Shown: positions 15,194 to 23,503 of the stretch, piece after piece | Layout of the letters: each line of letters opens with the position of its first letter | How positions within the stretch are numbered: position 1 is the first letter of the stretch | Assembly: GCA_036501535.1 (NCBI GenBank) | Contig: DASYAE010000046.1 | Span: 1-64,000, forward strand | Length of the DNA stretch: 64,000 bases | Direction of reading: 5' to 3' | From: DASYAE01 sp036501535 | Lineage (GTDB): Bacteria; Actinomycetota; Actinomycetes; Streptomycetales; Catenulisporaceae | Made by a program: the position numbers and the translations under genes | The notes under the pieces: generated by a model | Told to the model about the DNA's origin: nothing | Databases searched by the model: none | What the model saw: the letters and a program-made list of their open reading frames with translations, nothing else

Positions 15194-17443
15194 TCACACG
15201 GCGGGTGCGATGCCGCCCGCGGTCATGTCCCAGTCGCCCCAGGAGCCGCCTTCGGTCAGATGCGACTGATAGACGTCCGCGCCGGCGGCGACGGTGAACA
15301 CGCTGAGGGTCTGGCCGGGCTGGTTGACGCCGGTGTCGAGGGTGGTCGAGCCGATGCTCGTCGCGGTCGGCGCGACGTTCCCGCCGGTCATGTCCCACCC
15401 GGCCCACGAGCCGCCGCCGGCCCGGTGCGCCTGGTAGACGTGCCCGTTGGTGCCGACCGCGAAGACGCTCAAGGTCGTGCCGGGCGCGTCGACCCCGGTG
15501 TCGATGATGACGCCTGCGACGTCGGTCGCGGTCGGGGCGACCCCCGCGGCGGTCAGGTCCACGGTGCTCCAGCCGCCGCCCGCAGTCAGCAACGCCTGGT
15601 AGACGTGGCCGTTGGTGCCGAGGGTGAAGACGCTGAGCGAGGACTTGCCGGCGACGTTGACGCCGGTGTCCACAGCCGCGCCGCCGACGCTGCTCGCGGA
15701 CGGCGCGGCGCCGGATGCGGTCATGTCCCACTCGTGCCAGGACCCGCCGGCGTTGAGGTAGGACTGGTAGACGTCCCGGTTCGCGCCGACGCTGAAGACG
15801 CTGAGCGTCGCGCCGGACGCGTTGACGCCGGTGTCCGCGGTCGCCGCGCCGACGCTGGTCGCCGTCGGCGCGACGCCGCCGACGGTCATGTCCCACAGCT
15901 GCCAGGAGCCGCCGGCGCTGATGTGGGACTGGTAGACGTGATCGTTGGTTCCGACGGTGAACAGGCTCAGCGTGGTCACGCCCGCGGTGTTGATCCCGCT
16001 ATCGATGATCGCGGGGCCGACGCTGCTCGCCGTAGGAGCGGCGCCGGACGCGGTCAGGTCCGTCTCGATCCATCCGCCGCCCGGCGTCAGGTGCGTCTGG
16101 TAGACGTGGTCGTTGTCGCCGAGGGTGAACAGGCTCAGCGTCGAGGCGCCGGCCGCGGTGATGCCGCTGTCGACGATGGCCGGGCCGACGCCGGCCGCGG
16201 AGGGCGCGGCGCCCCCGGCGGTCATGTCCCACTCGTGCCAGGAACCGCCGGCGTTGAGGTAGGACTGATATACGTGCCCGTTCGCGCCGAGTGAGAAGTC
16301 GCTCAGCGTCGCCTTGCCGGAGGCGTTGATCCCGGTGTCCACGGCGGCGCTGGACTTGCCGGCGGTCAGCCCGATCGTCGCGTTGAACGCGTCGGCCGCA
16401 GACTGCTGGTTCGGCATGGTCAGCGCACTGATCGGGCCGGACCAGTACACCCCGGACTGGCCGCTGCTGTTGGTGTCGCGGCCGAGGATCGAAGCCTCCT
16501 GATCGTCCAGGAAGCCGTTGTAGGCGGAGTTCCCGGTGGCGCGGGCGAACTCGGCGAGGTCGCGCACGAAGATGCCCTTGAAGGAGTACCCGTCGTTGGC
16601 GCAGCCGTTCGGCTCGCAGGGGTCGACCAGGATGCCGTTGCTGGTCAGCGTGGTGGTCGCGGCGGTGGCGATGCCGTCGGCAGTGGTGATCAGGGCGCTG
16701 TTGCCGGTGGCGAGGCTCAGCTGGGCCAGGCCGGCCAGGACGACACCCTGGTTGTAGGTATACGTCGGGTTGCCGTTGTTCTGGCAGGTCGAGACGTTCA
16801 GACCGTCGTTGACCAGGTCCTTGGAGTTGATCAGGCCGCTGCCGGAGAACCAGGTCCACTCCTGCTCGGCGCGGCTCAGGTAGGTCGTGTCACCGGACAT
16901 CGCGTTGTGCAGGGACGCGCTCAGCTCGAGGTAGAGCTCGTTCTCGATGGCGTTGTCGTTGGTCTCGGCGGTGGACCACCACAGGCCGCCGCAGCCGCTG
17001 TCCCAGTAGCCGCTCATGTAGTTGTCGTCGTATTCGGCGGTCTGCAGGTAGGCGGTGTTGCCCGTGTACTGGTAGGCGCGCAGCCAGGCCATGCCCCACC
17101 AGCCGGTGTCGTCGATGTACTGGTCGGTGAAGCGGTTCGCGCCGTTGTCGTTGTAGACGTCTGCGATCGCGTAGGAGTACGTCGAGTCGCCGGAGAGCTG
17201 CATGTAGTCGATCAGGGTCGTGAGGGCCTGGGCGTCCTGCCAGCCGAGCGAGCTGTCCCAGCGGCCGGTGCCGGTGTTGAAGTACTGCATCAGGGCCGTG
17301 ATGGAGGCGGTCTGCGGGGCGGTCGCGGCCTTCGGCGCGGGCGCCGCCGCGGCCGGCGCGGCGGGCAGCAGGATGGCGCCCGCGGCCAGCAGCATGGCGG
17401 CGACCGGGAGCGGGCGTGGCGGGATGAGGGAGCGCAGCGACAA
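15194..17443 (-). CDS. Secreted GH76 (alpha-1,6-mannanase-like) enzyme with seven-repeat lectin-like propeller
   Basis: The 749-residue protein has a signal peptide (first 35 residues, ending APAAAAPA), a glycoside hydrolase family 76 catalytic domain (about 45-360), and a C-terminal repeat domain (368-749). The catalytic Asp pair of GH76 is visible as DD at 111-112 in YIDDTGWWGMAW. GH76 enzymes cut alpha-1,6-mannan backbones such as fungal cell-wall mannan. The start is a TTG at 17443 with AGGAG 8 bases upstream; no ATG or GTG gives the signal peptide in frame. Substrate preference is inferred from the family. Transcription ends at a strong hairpin. Confidence 0.88.
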   Translation of the reverse strand: MSLRSLIPPRPLPVAAMLLAAGAILLPAAPAAAAPAPKAATAPQTASITALMQYFNTGTGRWDSSLGWQDAQALTTLIDYMQLSGDSTYSYAIADVYNDNGANRFTDQYIDDTGWWGMAWLRAYQYTGNTAYLQTAEYDDNYMSGYWDSGCGGLWWSTAETNDNAIENELYLELSASLHNAMSGDTTYLSRAEQEWTWFSGSGLINSKDLVNDGLNVSTCQNNGNPTYTYNQGVVLAGLAQLSLATGNSALITTADGIATAATTTLTSNGILVDPCEPNGCANDGYSFKGIFVRDLAEFARATGNSAYNGFLDDQEASILGRDTNSSGQSGVYWSGPISALTMPNQQSAADAFNATIGLTAGKSSAAVDTGINASGKATLSDFSLGANGHVYQSYLNAGGSWHEWDMTAGGAAPSAAGVGPAIVDSGITAAGASTLSLFTLGDNDHVYQTHLTPGGGWIETDLTASGAAPTASSVGPAIIDSGINTAGVTTLSLFTVGTNDHVYQSHISAGGSWQLWDMTVGGVAPTATSVGAATADTGVNASGATLSVFSVGANRDVYQSYLNAGGSWHEWDMTASGAAPSASSVGGAAVDTGVNVAGKSSLSVFTLGTNGHVYQALLTAGGGWSTVDLTAAGVAPTATDVAGVIIDTGVDAPGTTLSVFAVGTNGHVYQAHRAGGGSWAGWDMTGGNVAPTATSIGSTTLDTGVNQPGQTLSVFTVAAGADVYQSHLTEGGSWGDWDMTAGGIAPAV
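15197..16342 (-). repeat. Seven tandem 55-56-residue repeats (beta-propeller blades)
   Basis: Seven repeats follow each other in the C-terminal domain of the GH76 protein; the last is shortened to 48 residues. Each has the pattern DTGxN...TLSxFxxGxNxxVYQxxxxxGGSWxxWDM. The lengths are 56, 56, 56, 55, 56, 55 and 48. The motif resembles PLL-type fucose-binding seven-bladed propellers and tectonin repeats, so a closed seven-blade sugar-binding propeller is likely. Confidence 0.8.
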
Positions 17444-17874
17444 CGTCGGTCTCCTGTTCTGCGCGGCCGCGGGTGGGTGCCGGGCCGTGTCATGGATCTG
17501 CGCGTCGCCGTCGTCGCAGTGCGAAGGATGAGGGTGGGTGGGAAATGCGCGGGCGGACCGCCGCGCGGACCGGCCGGGTTCGCCGCGCCGAGCCGGTCTG
17601 CACGCCTCCGACCTGCAGTGAGGCCGGAGTGGTGACTGCCCGCATCCGAGTTTAGGCGAGGCGGGGCGTTTCGACGAGCCCCGGACCGGCGTGTCGTCGG
17701 CGTAGGCCCCGCCGGCCCGATTTCCGGTTGCCCGCCGGGCGCCGCGCTGCAGTAGAGCATGTGGGTATCGGCAAGCAGGAGCTCCGCCCGCGGGGGTGGA
17801 CCGCGGCGAACCTCGTCCTATCTGGTCATACGCAGTGGACGCCGGCAAGCATGCTGGCGCCGACAGGTTGCCTT

Positions 17875-17941
17875 GGCTCAGGACGAAGGAGCGGAGGACC
17901 CTTAGTCCTCCGCTCCACTCAGTCGGGCTGTTGCCTGAGCC
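17875..17941 (-). terminator. Nested hairpin terminator after the SH3-like gene
   Basis: A perfect 12-bp stem, GGAGCGGAGGAC (17888-17899) with GTCCTCCGCTCC (17905-17916) around a five-base loop, is enclosed by a second 8-bp stem GGCTCAGG (17875-17882) / CCTGAGCC (17934-17941). It lies 22 bases beyond the stop of the minus-strand SH3-like gene. The rest of the gap from 17444 to 17874 holds the GH76 promoter region. A TAAACT hexamer on the minus strand (17654-17649) is its only visible -10 candidate. Confidence 0.7.
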
Positions 17942-17962
17942 ACGTTGTCAACGAGTGACCGT

Positions 17963-18427
17963 CTAGGTGCCCGGGCAGTCTCCGTACAGGTACGTGCAGC
18001 CGACCCAGCCGACGTGCGAGGGACGATCGACGGAGTTGCCGTACACCCAGTACTGGCCGGCGACGGGGACGCTGGTGACGCAGTACGGGCTGCTGGTGAA
18101 GGCGAAGCCCTTGTCGATGCCGTAGAGGATCGTGCCATTCGGCTCGCTCCTGATGTGGATGCCGGTGTCCAGGACCGTCGCGGTGTAGCGGGCGGAGGCG
18201 CACACCGTCCTCCAGTCGGGGCTCGTGTCGTTCGGGGCGAGGCCTGCGGGCGTCGCGTCGAGCGTGAGCTCGGCCGTGGATGGCCGGAGAGCGCTTGCGG
18301 CTCCGGCGGCCGGGGCGAGAGGGGTGGTGCTGTGCGCTTGGGCTGGGGCGGCGAACGCGCCGAAGCTCAGGGCGAGGGCCGCGGCGGTCAGCGCGGCGGC
18401 GTGGCGGATGCGGAATGAGATGATCAT
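17963..18427 (-). CDS. Secreted SH3-like small protein
   Basis: The 154-residue protein begins with a clear signal peptide (MIISFRIRHAAALTAAALAL, cleaved near AQAHS). The mature part has an SH3b-like segment: TVLDTGIHIRSEPNG, TILYGIDKG, then VAGQYWVYGNSV and VGWVGCTYLYG. Three cysteines remain after the signal peptide. Bacterial SH3 domains of this kind usually bind cell-wall peptidoglycan or neighbouring proteins. The ATG at 18427 follows AGGAGG by about 10 bases. It is divergent from the AfsR-like regulator, and a 14-bp inverted repeat lies in the shared gap. Confidence 0.8.
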   Translation of the reverse strand: MIISFRIRHAAALTAAALALSFGAFAAPAQAHSTTPLAPAAGAASALRPSTAELTLDATPAGLAPNDTSPDWRTVCASARYTATVLDTGIHIRSEPNGTILYGIDKGFAFTSSPYCVTSVPVAGQYWVYGNSVDRPSHVGWVGCTYLYGDCPGT

Positions 18428-18460
18428 TGCAGTGCTCCCTCCTGAAGGGGGTGCGGGTAT

Positions 18461-18499
18461 GCCGGTCGTCACCGGGCGAACGGCACGGTGACGACCGGC
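18461..18499. promoter_or_regulatory. 14-bp perfect inverted repeat upstream of the SH3-like gene
   Basis: GCCGGTCGTCACCG (18461-18474) is perfectly complementary to CGGTGACGACCGGC (18486-18499) with an 11-base spacer. It lies in the 222-base divergent gap, 34 bases before the SH3-like start. It could be a 5' leader hairpin or an operator; nothing else in this gap was recognised. Confidence 0.55.
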
Positions 18500-18649
18500 C
18501 TCGGTGCGGTACGGGTGTGTTCGGGTCGACTCTCGTGTCCGGGTGGTCAAGCCGGGAGCAATCCGGAAGCAACGCGCGTAGCATCGAAACCGTGCACGAA
18601 TAGTCGAGTTCTGTGATTCTCGTGTGACTTCTGTACCGGGGGGTGCGGG

Positions 18650-21600
18650 GTGCGATTCGCGTTGCTGGGTCCACTGGAGATAGCGGACGGGGAGGGCGGG
18701 CCGGTGGTACTGGCCGGTGCGCGGCTGCGGGTGCTGCTGGCCGCGCTGCTGTTGCAGGCCGATACCCCGGTCGCGTGGGAGGCGCTGGCGGAGGTGGTGT
18801 GGGACGGTGCTCCGCCGCCTGCGGCCGCGCGCACGCTGCGCAGCCACATCACGCGCCTGCGCCGGGCGCTGGGGACTGAGGCGGGTCGGGTGGTCGCGCG
18901 GGAACCGGGTTTCCTGATGCGTGTACAGCCGAGCGAGCTGGACGTACTGGAGTTCGAGGACCGGTGTCTTAAGGCGGGCTTGGCGCTGCGGCAGGGAGCA
19001 TGGACGCAGGCCTCGCAGACGGCAGATCGGGCGCTGGCATTGTGGCGCGGTGAGCCACTGCTGGATGTGCCCTCGCAGGTCCTGCGCGATAAGTTCGCGC
19101 CCCGGCTCGAGCAGCTGCGCCTGCAGGCGCTTGAAGACCGTGCCGAGGCCGAACTGCATCTGGGGCGGCATGAGCGGCTCATCTCGCAGCTACTGCAGCT
19201 CACGGCGGACTACCCGCTGCGCGAGCGCTTCCACGCCCAGCTGATGACCGCACTGGCCGGCGCCTGCCGGCGCGCCGAGGCGCTAGAAGCCTACCGGGAC
19301 GCCCGCCGGATACTGGTCGAAGAACTGGGCGTCGAGCCGGGGCCGCAGCTGCGGGAACTGCACGGACGGATCCTTGCCGGCGAAGAGGTATGGCCGAGTG
19401 TGGAGCCATCGACGCAGCAGGCGCCTGCGAACACAGTGGTCGGTGCGGTGCCGCGTCAGCTGCCCGCGGCCCCCGGGCACTTCACCGGCCGACACACCGA
19501 GTTGGATCTGCTCGCCGCTCTGGCACGCCCGGCTGACGTGACCGTCTCGGCCGGGGGCACGGTGGTGATCTCGGCGATCGACGGGATGGCCGGGATCGGT
19601 AAGACCGCGCTTGCGGTGCGCGCCGGGCACCGAATCGCCGGGCGGTTCCCCGGCGGGCAGCTGTTCGTCGACCTGCACGGCTACACCAAGGGCTGCCCGC
19701 CGTGCGAACCGGGCGACGCGCTGGAGGCGTTCCTCAGGGCCCTGGGCGTGCCCGCGGGGCAGATCCCCGAGGGCATAGAGGCGCGCGCCGCGCTCTACCG
19801 CCAGCGCCTGGCCGAAACCAGCACGTTGGTCCTGTTGGACAACGCGCTGGATGAGGCGCAGGTGCGCCCGCTGCTGCCCGCGGACCCGGGCTGCCTGGTG
19901 CTGGTCACCAGCCGCAGGAGGCTCAAAGGCCTGGACGACGCGCGCAGCATGTCGTTGGATGTGCTGCCGCAGGCGGACGCAGTTGCGCTGCTGCGCGCGG
20001 TGGCCGGAGCGGACCGCATCCCGGCCGATGACCGGCTGTCTGGCGAGGTCGCGCGGCTGTGCGGTCACCTGCCGCTCGCGCTGCGGATCGCCGGGGCGCT
20101 GCTGCGCCACCGCCCCGCCTGGGATCTCGAGCACATAGCCGGACTGCTACGCGACCAACGCCGAGGTCTCAAAGCCCTCTCCGATGGCGAGCGCGACCTG
20201 GGCTCAGTGTTCGACCTGTCCTACACCGACCTGGACAAGCAGCACCGGCTGCTGTTTCGCCGCCTGGGACTGCTGCCCGGCCCGGACACCGACGCCTACG
20301 CCGTCGCAGCCCTGTTGGACGCCGACCCGGACACGGTGACACCGCTGTTGGAGGACTTGGTCGACCACAACCTGCTGATCGCGCACGCCCCCGACCGCTA
20401 CCGGCTGCACGACCTGATCCGCGCGCACGCCGCCGCTCTCGCGGGCACCGACCCGCAGCCTGTGCGCGCCATCGCCCTGGACCGGCTGCTGCATTACTAC
20501 GCGCACACCGCCCAGAGCTCGTCCCTGGCGATCGCGCGCCACCCGCGGCCCGCACCGGGCGGCCCGGCCCCGGCTCACAGCCCCGCCCTGCCCGATCCGC
20601 AAGCAGCTCGGGCCTGGCTGCGCGCCGAACGCGACAACCTCGAGGCCGCAAGCAACCACGCCCGCACGTTCGACCTGGACGCACACGCTGTCGCCTTGGC
20701 CGAGGGACTGGCCGAAATCCTGCTCTCCGACGGTCCCTGGAGCCGGGCGCTCGAGATCCACCGGGCCGCCGCCGAGGCGGCCGGACGCCGACAGCAATCC
20801 GCCGCCCACGCCACCGCCCTAACCGATCTGGGGCAGGTGCGGTATCTGATCGGGGACCTGCCTGGGGCTGCGCAGGCCCAGGCGCAGGCGCTGGAGATCT
20901 GCCGCGAGATCGGCAACCGCCTCGGCGGGGCCAATGCCCTGACCAGCCTGGGACGGGTGCGACAGCTGACCGGCGACTTCACGGGAGCGGTGCAGACCCA
21001 CAAGCGGGCGCTGGAGATCTACCGCGAGATCGGCAACCGGCTCGGCGAGGCCAACGCCCTGACCAGCCTGGGCCAAGTGCGGGATCTGACCGGGGACTTG
21101 TCTGGGGCTGCGCAGGCACAGGTGCGGGCGTTGGAGATTTTCCACGAGATCGGTAACCGCCTCGGTGAAGCCAACGCCCTGACCAGCCTGGGCCAGGTGC
21201 GACAGCTGACCGGCGACTTCGCGGGCGCTGCGCAGGCACAGGTGCGGGCGTTGGAGATCTGCCGCGAGATCGGCAACCGCCTAGGTGAGGCCAACGCCCT
21301 GACCGGCCTGGGGCGGGTGCGACAGTTGACCGGCGACTTCGCGGGCGCTGCCGATGCCCAGGTACAGGCACTGGAGATCTTCCACGAGATCGGCAACCGC
21401 CTCGGCGAAGCCAACACGCTGACCACCGTGGGCCAGGTGCGACAACTAGCCGGCGACTTCGCGCAGGCCGCGCAGGCCCAGGTGCGGGCGCTGGAGATCT
21501 ACCGCGAGATCGGCAACTGCCTCGGCGAAGCTTGGGCACCGAACCACTACGCCGCCACCCTCGCCGCCCAAGGCGACGTGTCGCGCGCCCTCACGTTCTA

Positions 21601-21871
21601 CCGACAGGCTCTCGTCATGAACCGCGAACTGAACAAACCCGACGACGAGGCCGTCGCCCTCGAAGGCCTCGGCGAATGCCACCTGTCCGAACGCGACACC
21701 GACCCCGCGCTCGCCGAGCTGCGCCAGGCCCTGGAGATCTACCAACGCCTGGGCATGGCCCCCGACGCCCAGCGCGTACGCACCCGACTTGCCGACCTGA
21801 CCGGTGCGTGTACCGGCACACCTCCCCCGGCTGTAGGAGGGGCGCCGCGCAGCACAAACCAACCAGACTGA
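18650..21871 (+). CDS. AfsR-like SARP regulator with NB-ARC ATPase and TPR repeats
   Basis: The 1073-residue protein has an OmpR-like DNA-binding domain (about 1-95), a bacterial transcriptional activation domain (about 100-245, ending EELGVEPGPQLRELH), a STAND ATPase with Walker A GMAGIGKTAL (Lys318) and Walker B LVLLDN, and a long TPR C-terminus. This is the architecture of AfsR, a pleiotropic activator of secondary metabolism that is phosphorylated by Ser/Thr kinases. The GTG start at 18650 gives the typical MRFALLGPLE. No biosynthetic cluster is adjacent in this window. The six near-identical TPRs are reported separately. Confidence 0.9.
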   Translation: MRFALLGPLEIADGEGGPVVLAGARLRVLLAALLLQADTPVAWEALAEVVWDGAPPPAAARTLRSHITRLRRALGTEAGRVVAREPGFLMRVQPSELDVLEFEDRCLKAGLALRQGAWTQASQTADRALALWRGEPLLDVPSQVLRDKFAPRLEQLRLQALEDRAEAELHLGRHERLISQLLQLTADYPLRERFHAQLMTALAGACRRAEALEAYRDARRILVEELGVEPGPQLRELHGRILAGEEVWPSVEPSTQQAPANTVVGAVPRQLPAAPGHFTGRHTELDLLAALARPADVTVSAGGTVVISAIDGMAGIGKTALAVRAGHRIAGRFPGGQLFVDLHGYTKGCPPCEPGDALEAFLRALGVPAGQIPEGIEARAALYRQRLAETSTLVLLDNALDEAQVRPLLPADPGCLVLVTSRRRLKGLDDARSMSLDVLPQADAVALLRAVAGADRIPADDRLSGEVARLCGHLPLALRIAGALLRHRPAWDLEHIAGLLRDQRRGLKALSDGERDLGSVFDLSYTDLDKQHRLLFRRLGLLPGPDTDAYAVAALLDADPDTVTPLLEDLVDHNLLIAHAPDRYRLHDLIRAHAAALAGTDPQPVRAIALDRLLHYYAHTAQSSSLAIARHPRPAPGGPAPAHSPALPDPQAARAWLRAERDNLEAASNHARTFDLDAHAVALAEGLAEILLSDGPWSRALEIHRAAAEAAGRRQQSAAHATALTDLGQVRYLIGDLPGAAQAQAQALEICREIGNRLGGANALTSLGRVRQLTGDFTGAVQTHKRALEIYREIGNRLGEANALTSLGQVRDLTGDLSGAAQAQVRALEIFHEIGNRLGEANALTSLGQVRQLTGDFAGAAQAQVRALEICREIGNRLGEANALTGLGRVRQLTGDFAGAADAQVQALEIFHEIGNRLGEANTLTTVGQVRQLAGDFAQAAQAQVRALEIYREIGNCLGEAWAPNHYAATLAAQGDVSRALTFYRQALVMNRELNKPDDEAVALEGLGECHLSERDTDPALAELRQALEIYQRLGMAPDAQRVRTRLADLTGACTGTPPPAVGGAPRSTNQPD
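20815..21534 (+). repeat. Six near-identical 120-bp TPR repeats
   Basis: Six copies of exactly 120 bp (40 codons) start at 20815, 20935, 21055, 21175, 21295 and 21415. The protein consensus is ALTSLGQVRxLTGDFxGAAQAQ, then VRALEIxxEIGNRLGEAN. The identity at DNA level is high, even at third positions, suggesting recent duplication or gene conversion. Two degenerate TPRs follow without this DNA identity. The array is inside the AfsR-like gene. Confidence 0.9.
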
Positions 21872-21886
21872 TCAAAGAGTACTTAC

Positions 21887-22290
21887 TTACTGGCAGGTCT
21901 CCATGGCAAGTGGGCTCCCAGGCGTGATGCTGTGTAAGGTCCCGGCGGGCACGAGCTGCCGGTGGAGCAGGTCGGCGGGAGATTGCCAGCCCGGGTCTTG
22001 CGTGGGCCTGCGTTGAGTGAGACGGCGACACGGTCCAGGTATGCGCGCCATCTCCACGCCCTGGTTACAGGTCAGTGGGCGGCGCAGATCGCCGAGCCGT
22101 GGCCCGCCCGACGATCAGATCGCCTTCCCAGGGTCCGGGAGCTGAGCGGTCTTCCGCCCCTTTCGGCCGCTGGTCGATCATCGTCATCGCCGCGGTGAAC
22201 CGCGGCTGACACGTGGCGGCCTGGCATCGGTGCTTGCGCCGCGATCGTCGGGTACGCAGGACCACCACCGGGTCGCACCGCAGGCCTCGT
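21887..22290 (-). pseudogene. Decayed IS30-family transposase remnant
   Basis: Pieces of an IS30 transposase can be read on the minus strand in changing frames. The upstream piece contains AAMTMIDQRP and PGPWEGDLIVG (Trp at 22130-22128). Next come NQGVEMAR (about 22066-22043), LDRVAVSLNAGPRKT (about 22040-21994), and GWQSPADLLHRQLVPAG, running to a stop at 21887. The WEGDLIVG and RPRKT motifs are typical of IS30. Most of the DDE catalytic core between them is deleted and at least two frame changes are needed. No inverted terminal repeats were found. It fills most of the 482-base gap between the AfsR-like and nucleotidyltransferase genes. Confidence 0.75.
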
Positions 22291-22353
22291 CCATCGCACA
22301 TTCCCATAACCTGGAATGTTGCGACGAGCACGAGAACCGCGTTGGGTGGGCGG

Positions 22354-23076
22354 GTGCTGTACCAGGAGGAGCTGATCGCGCGGGTCCGCGAGGTGTGCGC
22401 GGCCGACGAGGGGCTCGACGCGGCGCTGATGTACGGCTCCTTCGCCGCGGGAGAGGCGGACGGGCACAGCGACATCGAGTTCTGGCTCTTCTTCACGCCG
22501 CGGCGGATCGCCGCGCTCGATCCGCGGGCCTGGTGCGAGCAGATCGCGCCGGTCGGCTACGGCCTGCGCAACGAGTTCGGCGCCTACGTGGTCTTCTTCG
22601 CCGGGCTCGTGCGCGGGGAGTTCCACTTCGCGACGGTCGACGACATCGCCTCGGTCGGCGACTGGCCGGGGCGCGGCGCGCCGGCCGAGCGGATGCTGGT
22701 GGTGGACCGCGGCGGGCTGCTCGGGCCGGTGCTGGAGGCGCTGCCGCAGCGGTACGCGCCGGATCCGGACGATCCCGGGGTCGTCGCGGAGTACTGCGAT
22801 CCGTTCGTCAACTGGCTGGTTCTCGCGTACCATCTCGCGGCCCGCGGCGAGGATCTGCGGGCCTGGGACGCGCTCGGGCACGTCCAGCGGCACCTGCTGT
22901 GGATGGCGCGGCTGGCCGAGCGGTCGACGGGCCACTGGCTCACGCCGTCGCGCGCAGCGGAGCGCGAGCTGGCGGCGGCGACCGTGGCCGGCCGGCGGGC
23001 GGCGGAGCCGAGATCACCGACGGCGAATAGACGGCGCAGCCGCAGACCGGCGGGATGCCGGGCGAGGACCTGCTGA
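22354..23076 (+). CDS. Lincosamide-nucleotidyltransferase-like protein
   Basis: The 240-residue protein has the pol-beta-type nucleotidyltransferase signature MYGSFAAGEADGHSDIEFW, where GS and the D-x-E pair should bind the nucleotide and metals. Its continuation (GLRNEFGAYVVFF, LVRGEFHFATVDDI) resembles the LinB/Lnu(F)-like enzymes that adenylylate lincosamide antibiotics. True resistance is not proven by sequence. GTG at 22354 is chosen; an in-frame TTG at 22342 is possible. The last 46 codons overlap the tail of a convergent minus-strand gene and look low-complexity. The gene sits next to an IS30 remnant, compatible with acquisition by transfer. Confidence 0.75.
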   Translation: MLYQEELIARVREVCAADEGLDAALMYGSFAAGEADGHSDIEFWLFFTPRRIAALDPRAWCEQIAPVGYGLRNEFGAYVVFFAGLVRGEFHFATVDDIASVGDWPGRGAPAERMLVVDRGGLLGPVLEALPQRYAPDPDDPGVVAEYCDPFVNWLVLAYHLAARGEDLRAWDALGHVQRHLLWMARLAERSTGHWLTPSRAAERELAAATVAGRRAAEPRSPTANRRRSRRPAGCRARTC

Positions 23077-23415
23077 CCGCGAAAGCGATGCCGGCGACCA
23101 AGACCACCGCCGCCGCGCCCGCCCCGACCCAGGCGCCAGGTGTCTGATACCACGGCCGCGGAGCGGTCGGCGGCAGCTGAGCCGCTGGAATGCCCGGGCC
23201 GTGGTACGGCACGCCGGGATGCGGCACGCCCGGCGGCGCGTCGCCGATCTGGATCCGGACCCGGACCGGGACCACGCCGTGGCCGGTGGGGACGTCGATC
23301 ACGGCACCGTCCCCGACCGGCGGGACACGGACGCTGACCGGGCCGCCCGGCAGGACGATCGTCGTGACGGCCCGCCCGCGGCCTGCTCGGGCGTCAGCCA
23401 GACCGTGTACTCCAC
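22940..23415 (-). pseudogene. Frameshifted short paralog of the LppU-like membrane protein
   Basis: From a GTG at 23415 the N-terminus reads VEYTVWLTPEQAAGG and is close to the neighbour's METTVWLTPGEAAEG. The frame then breaks in a G/C run (about 23368-23380). One missing base restores AVTTIVLPGGPVSVRVPPVGDGAVIDVPT, parallel to the neighbour (split here: TITLPSGPVSV, RIPPVGDNAVINVP). The repaired protein has a Pro-rich linker, a PWYQTPGAW turn and one membrane helix, but lacks the neighbour's external domain. Its tail overlaps the convergent nucleotidyltransferase gene by 137 bases. A sequencing error in the G/C run would make it intact. Confidence 0.65.
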
Positions 23416-23503
23416 TCGCCGCTCCGTCGCATAAGTTGCCCGATACTCGAACTCGACGACGCCTGTATACGGTTTCGACGACCGTGGTGCGGCCGCGGCC
23501 GCG

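Noticed and set aside
20815..21534. CRISPR-like or tandem non-coding repeat
   Set aside because: The 120-bp period is in frame and encodes TPRs within an intact gene.
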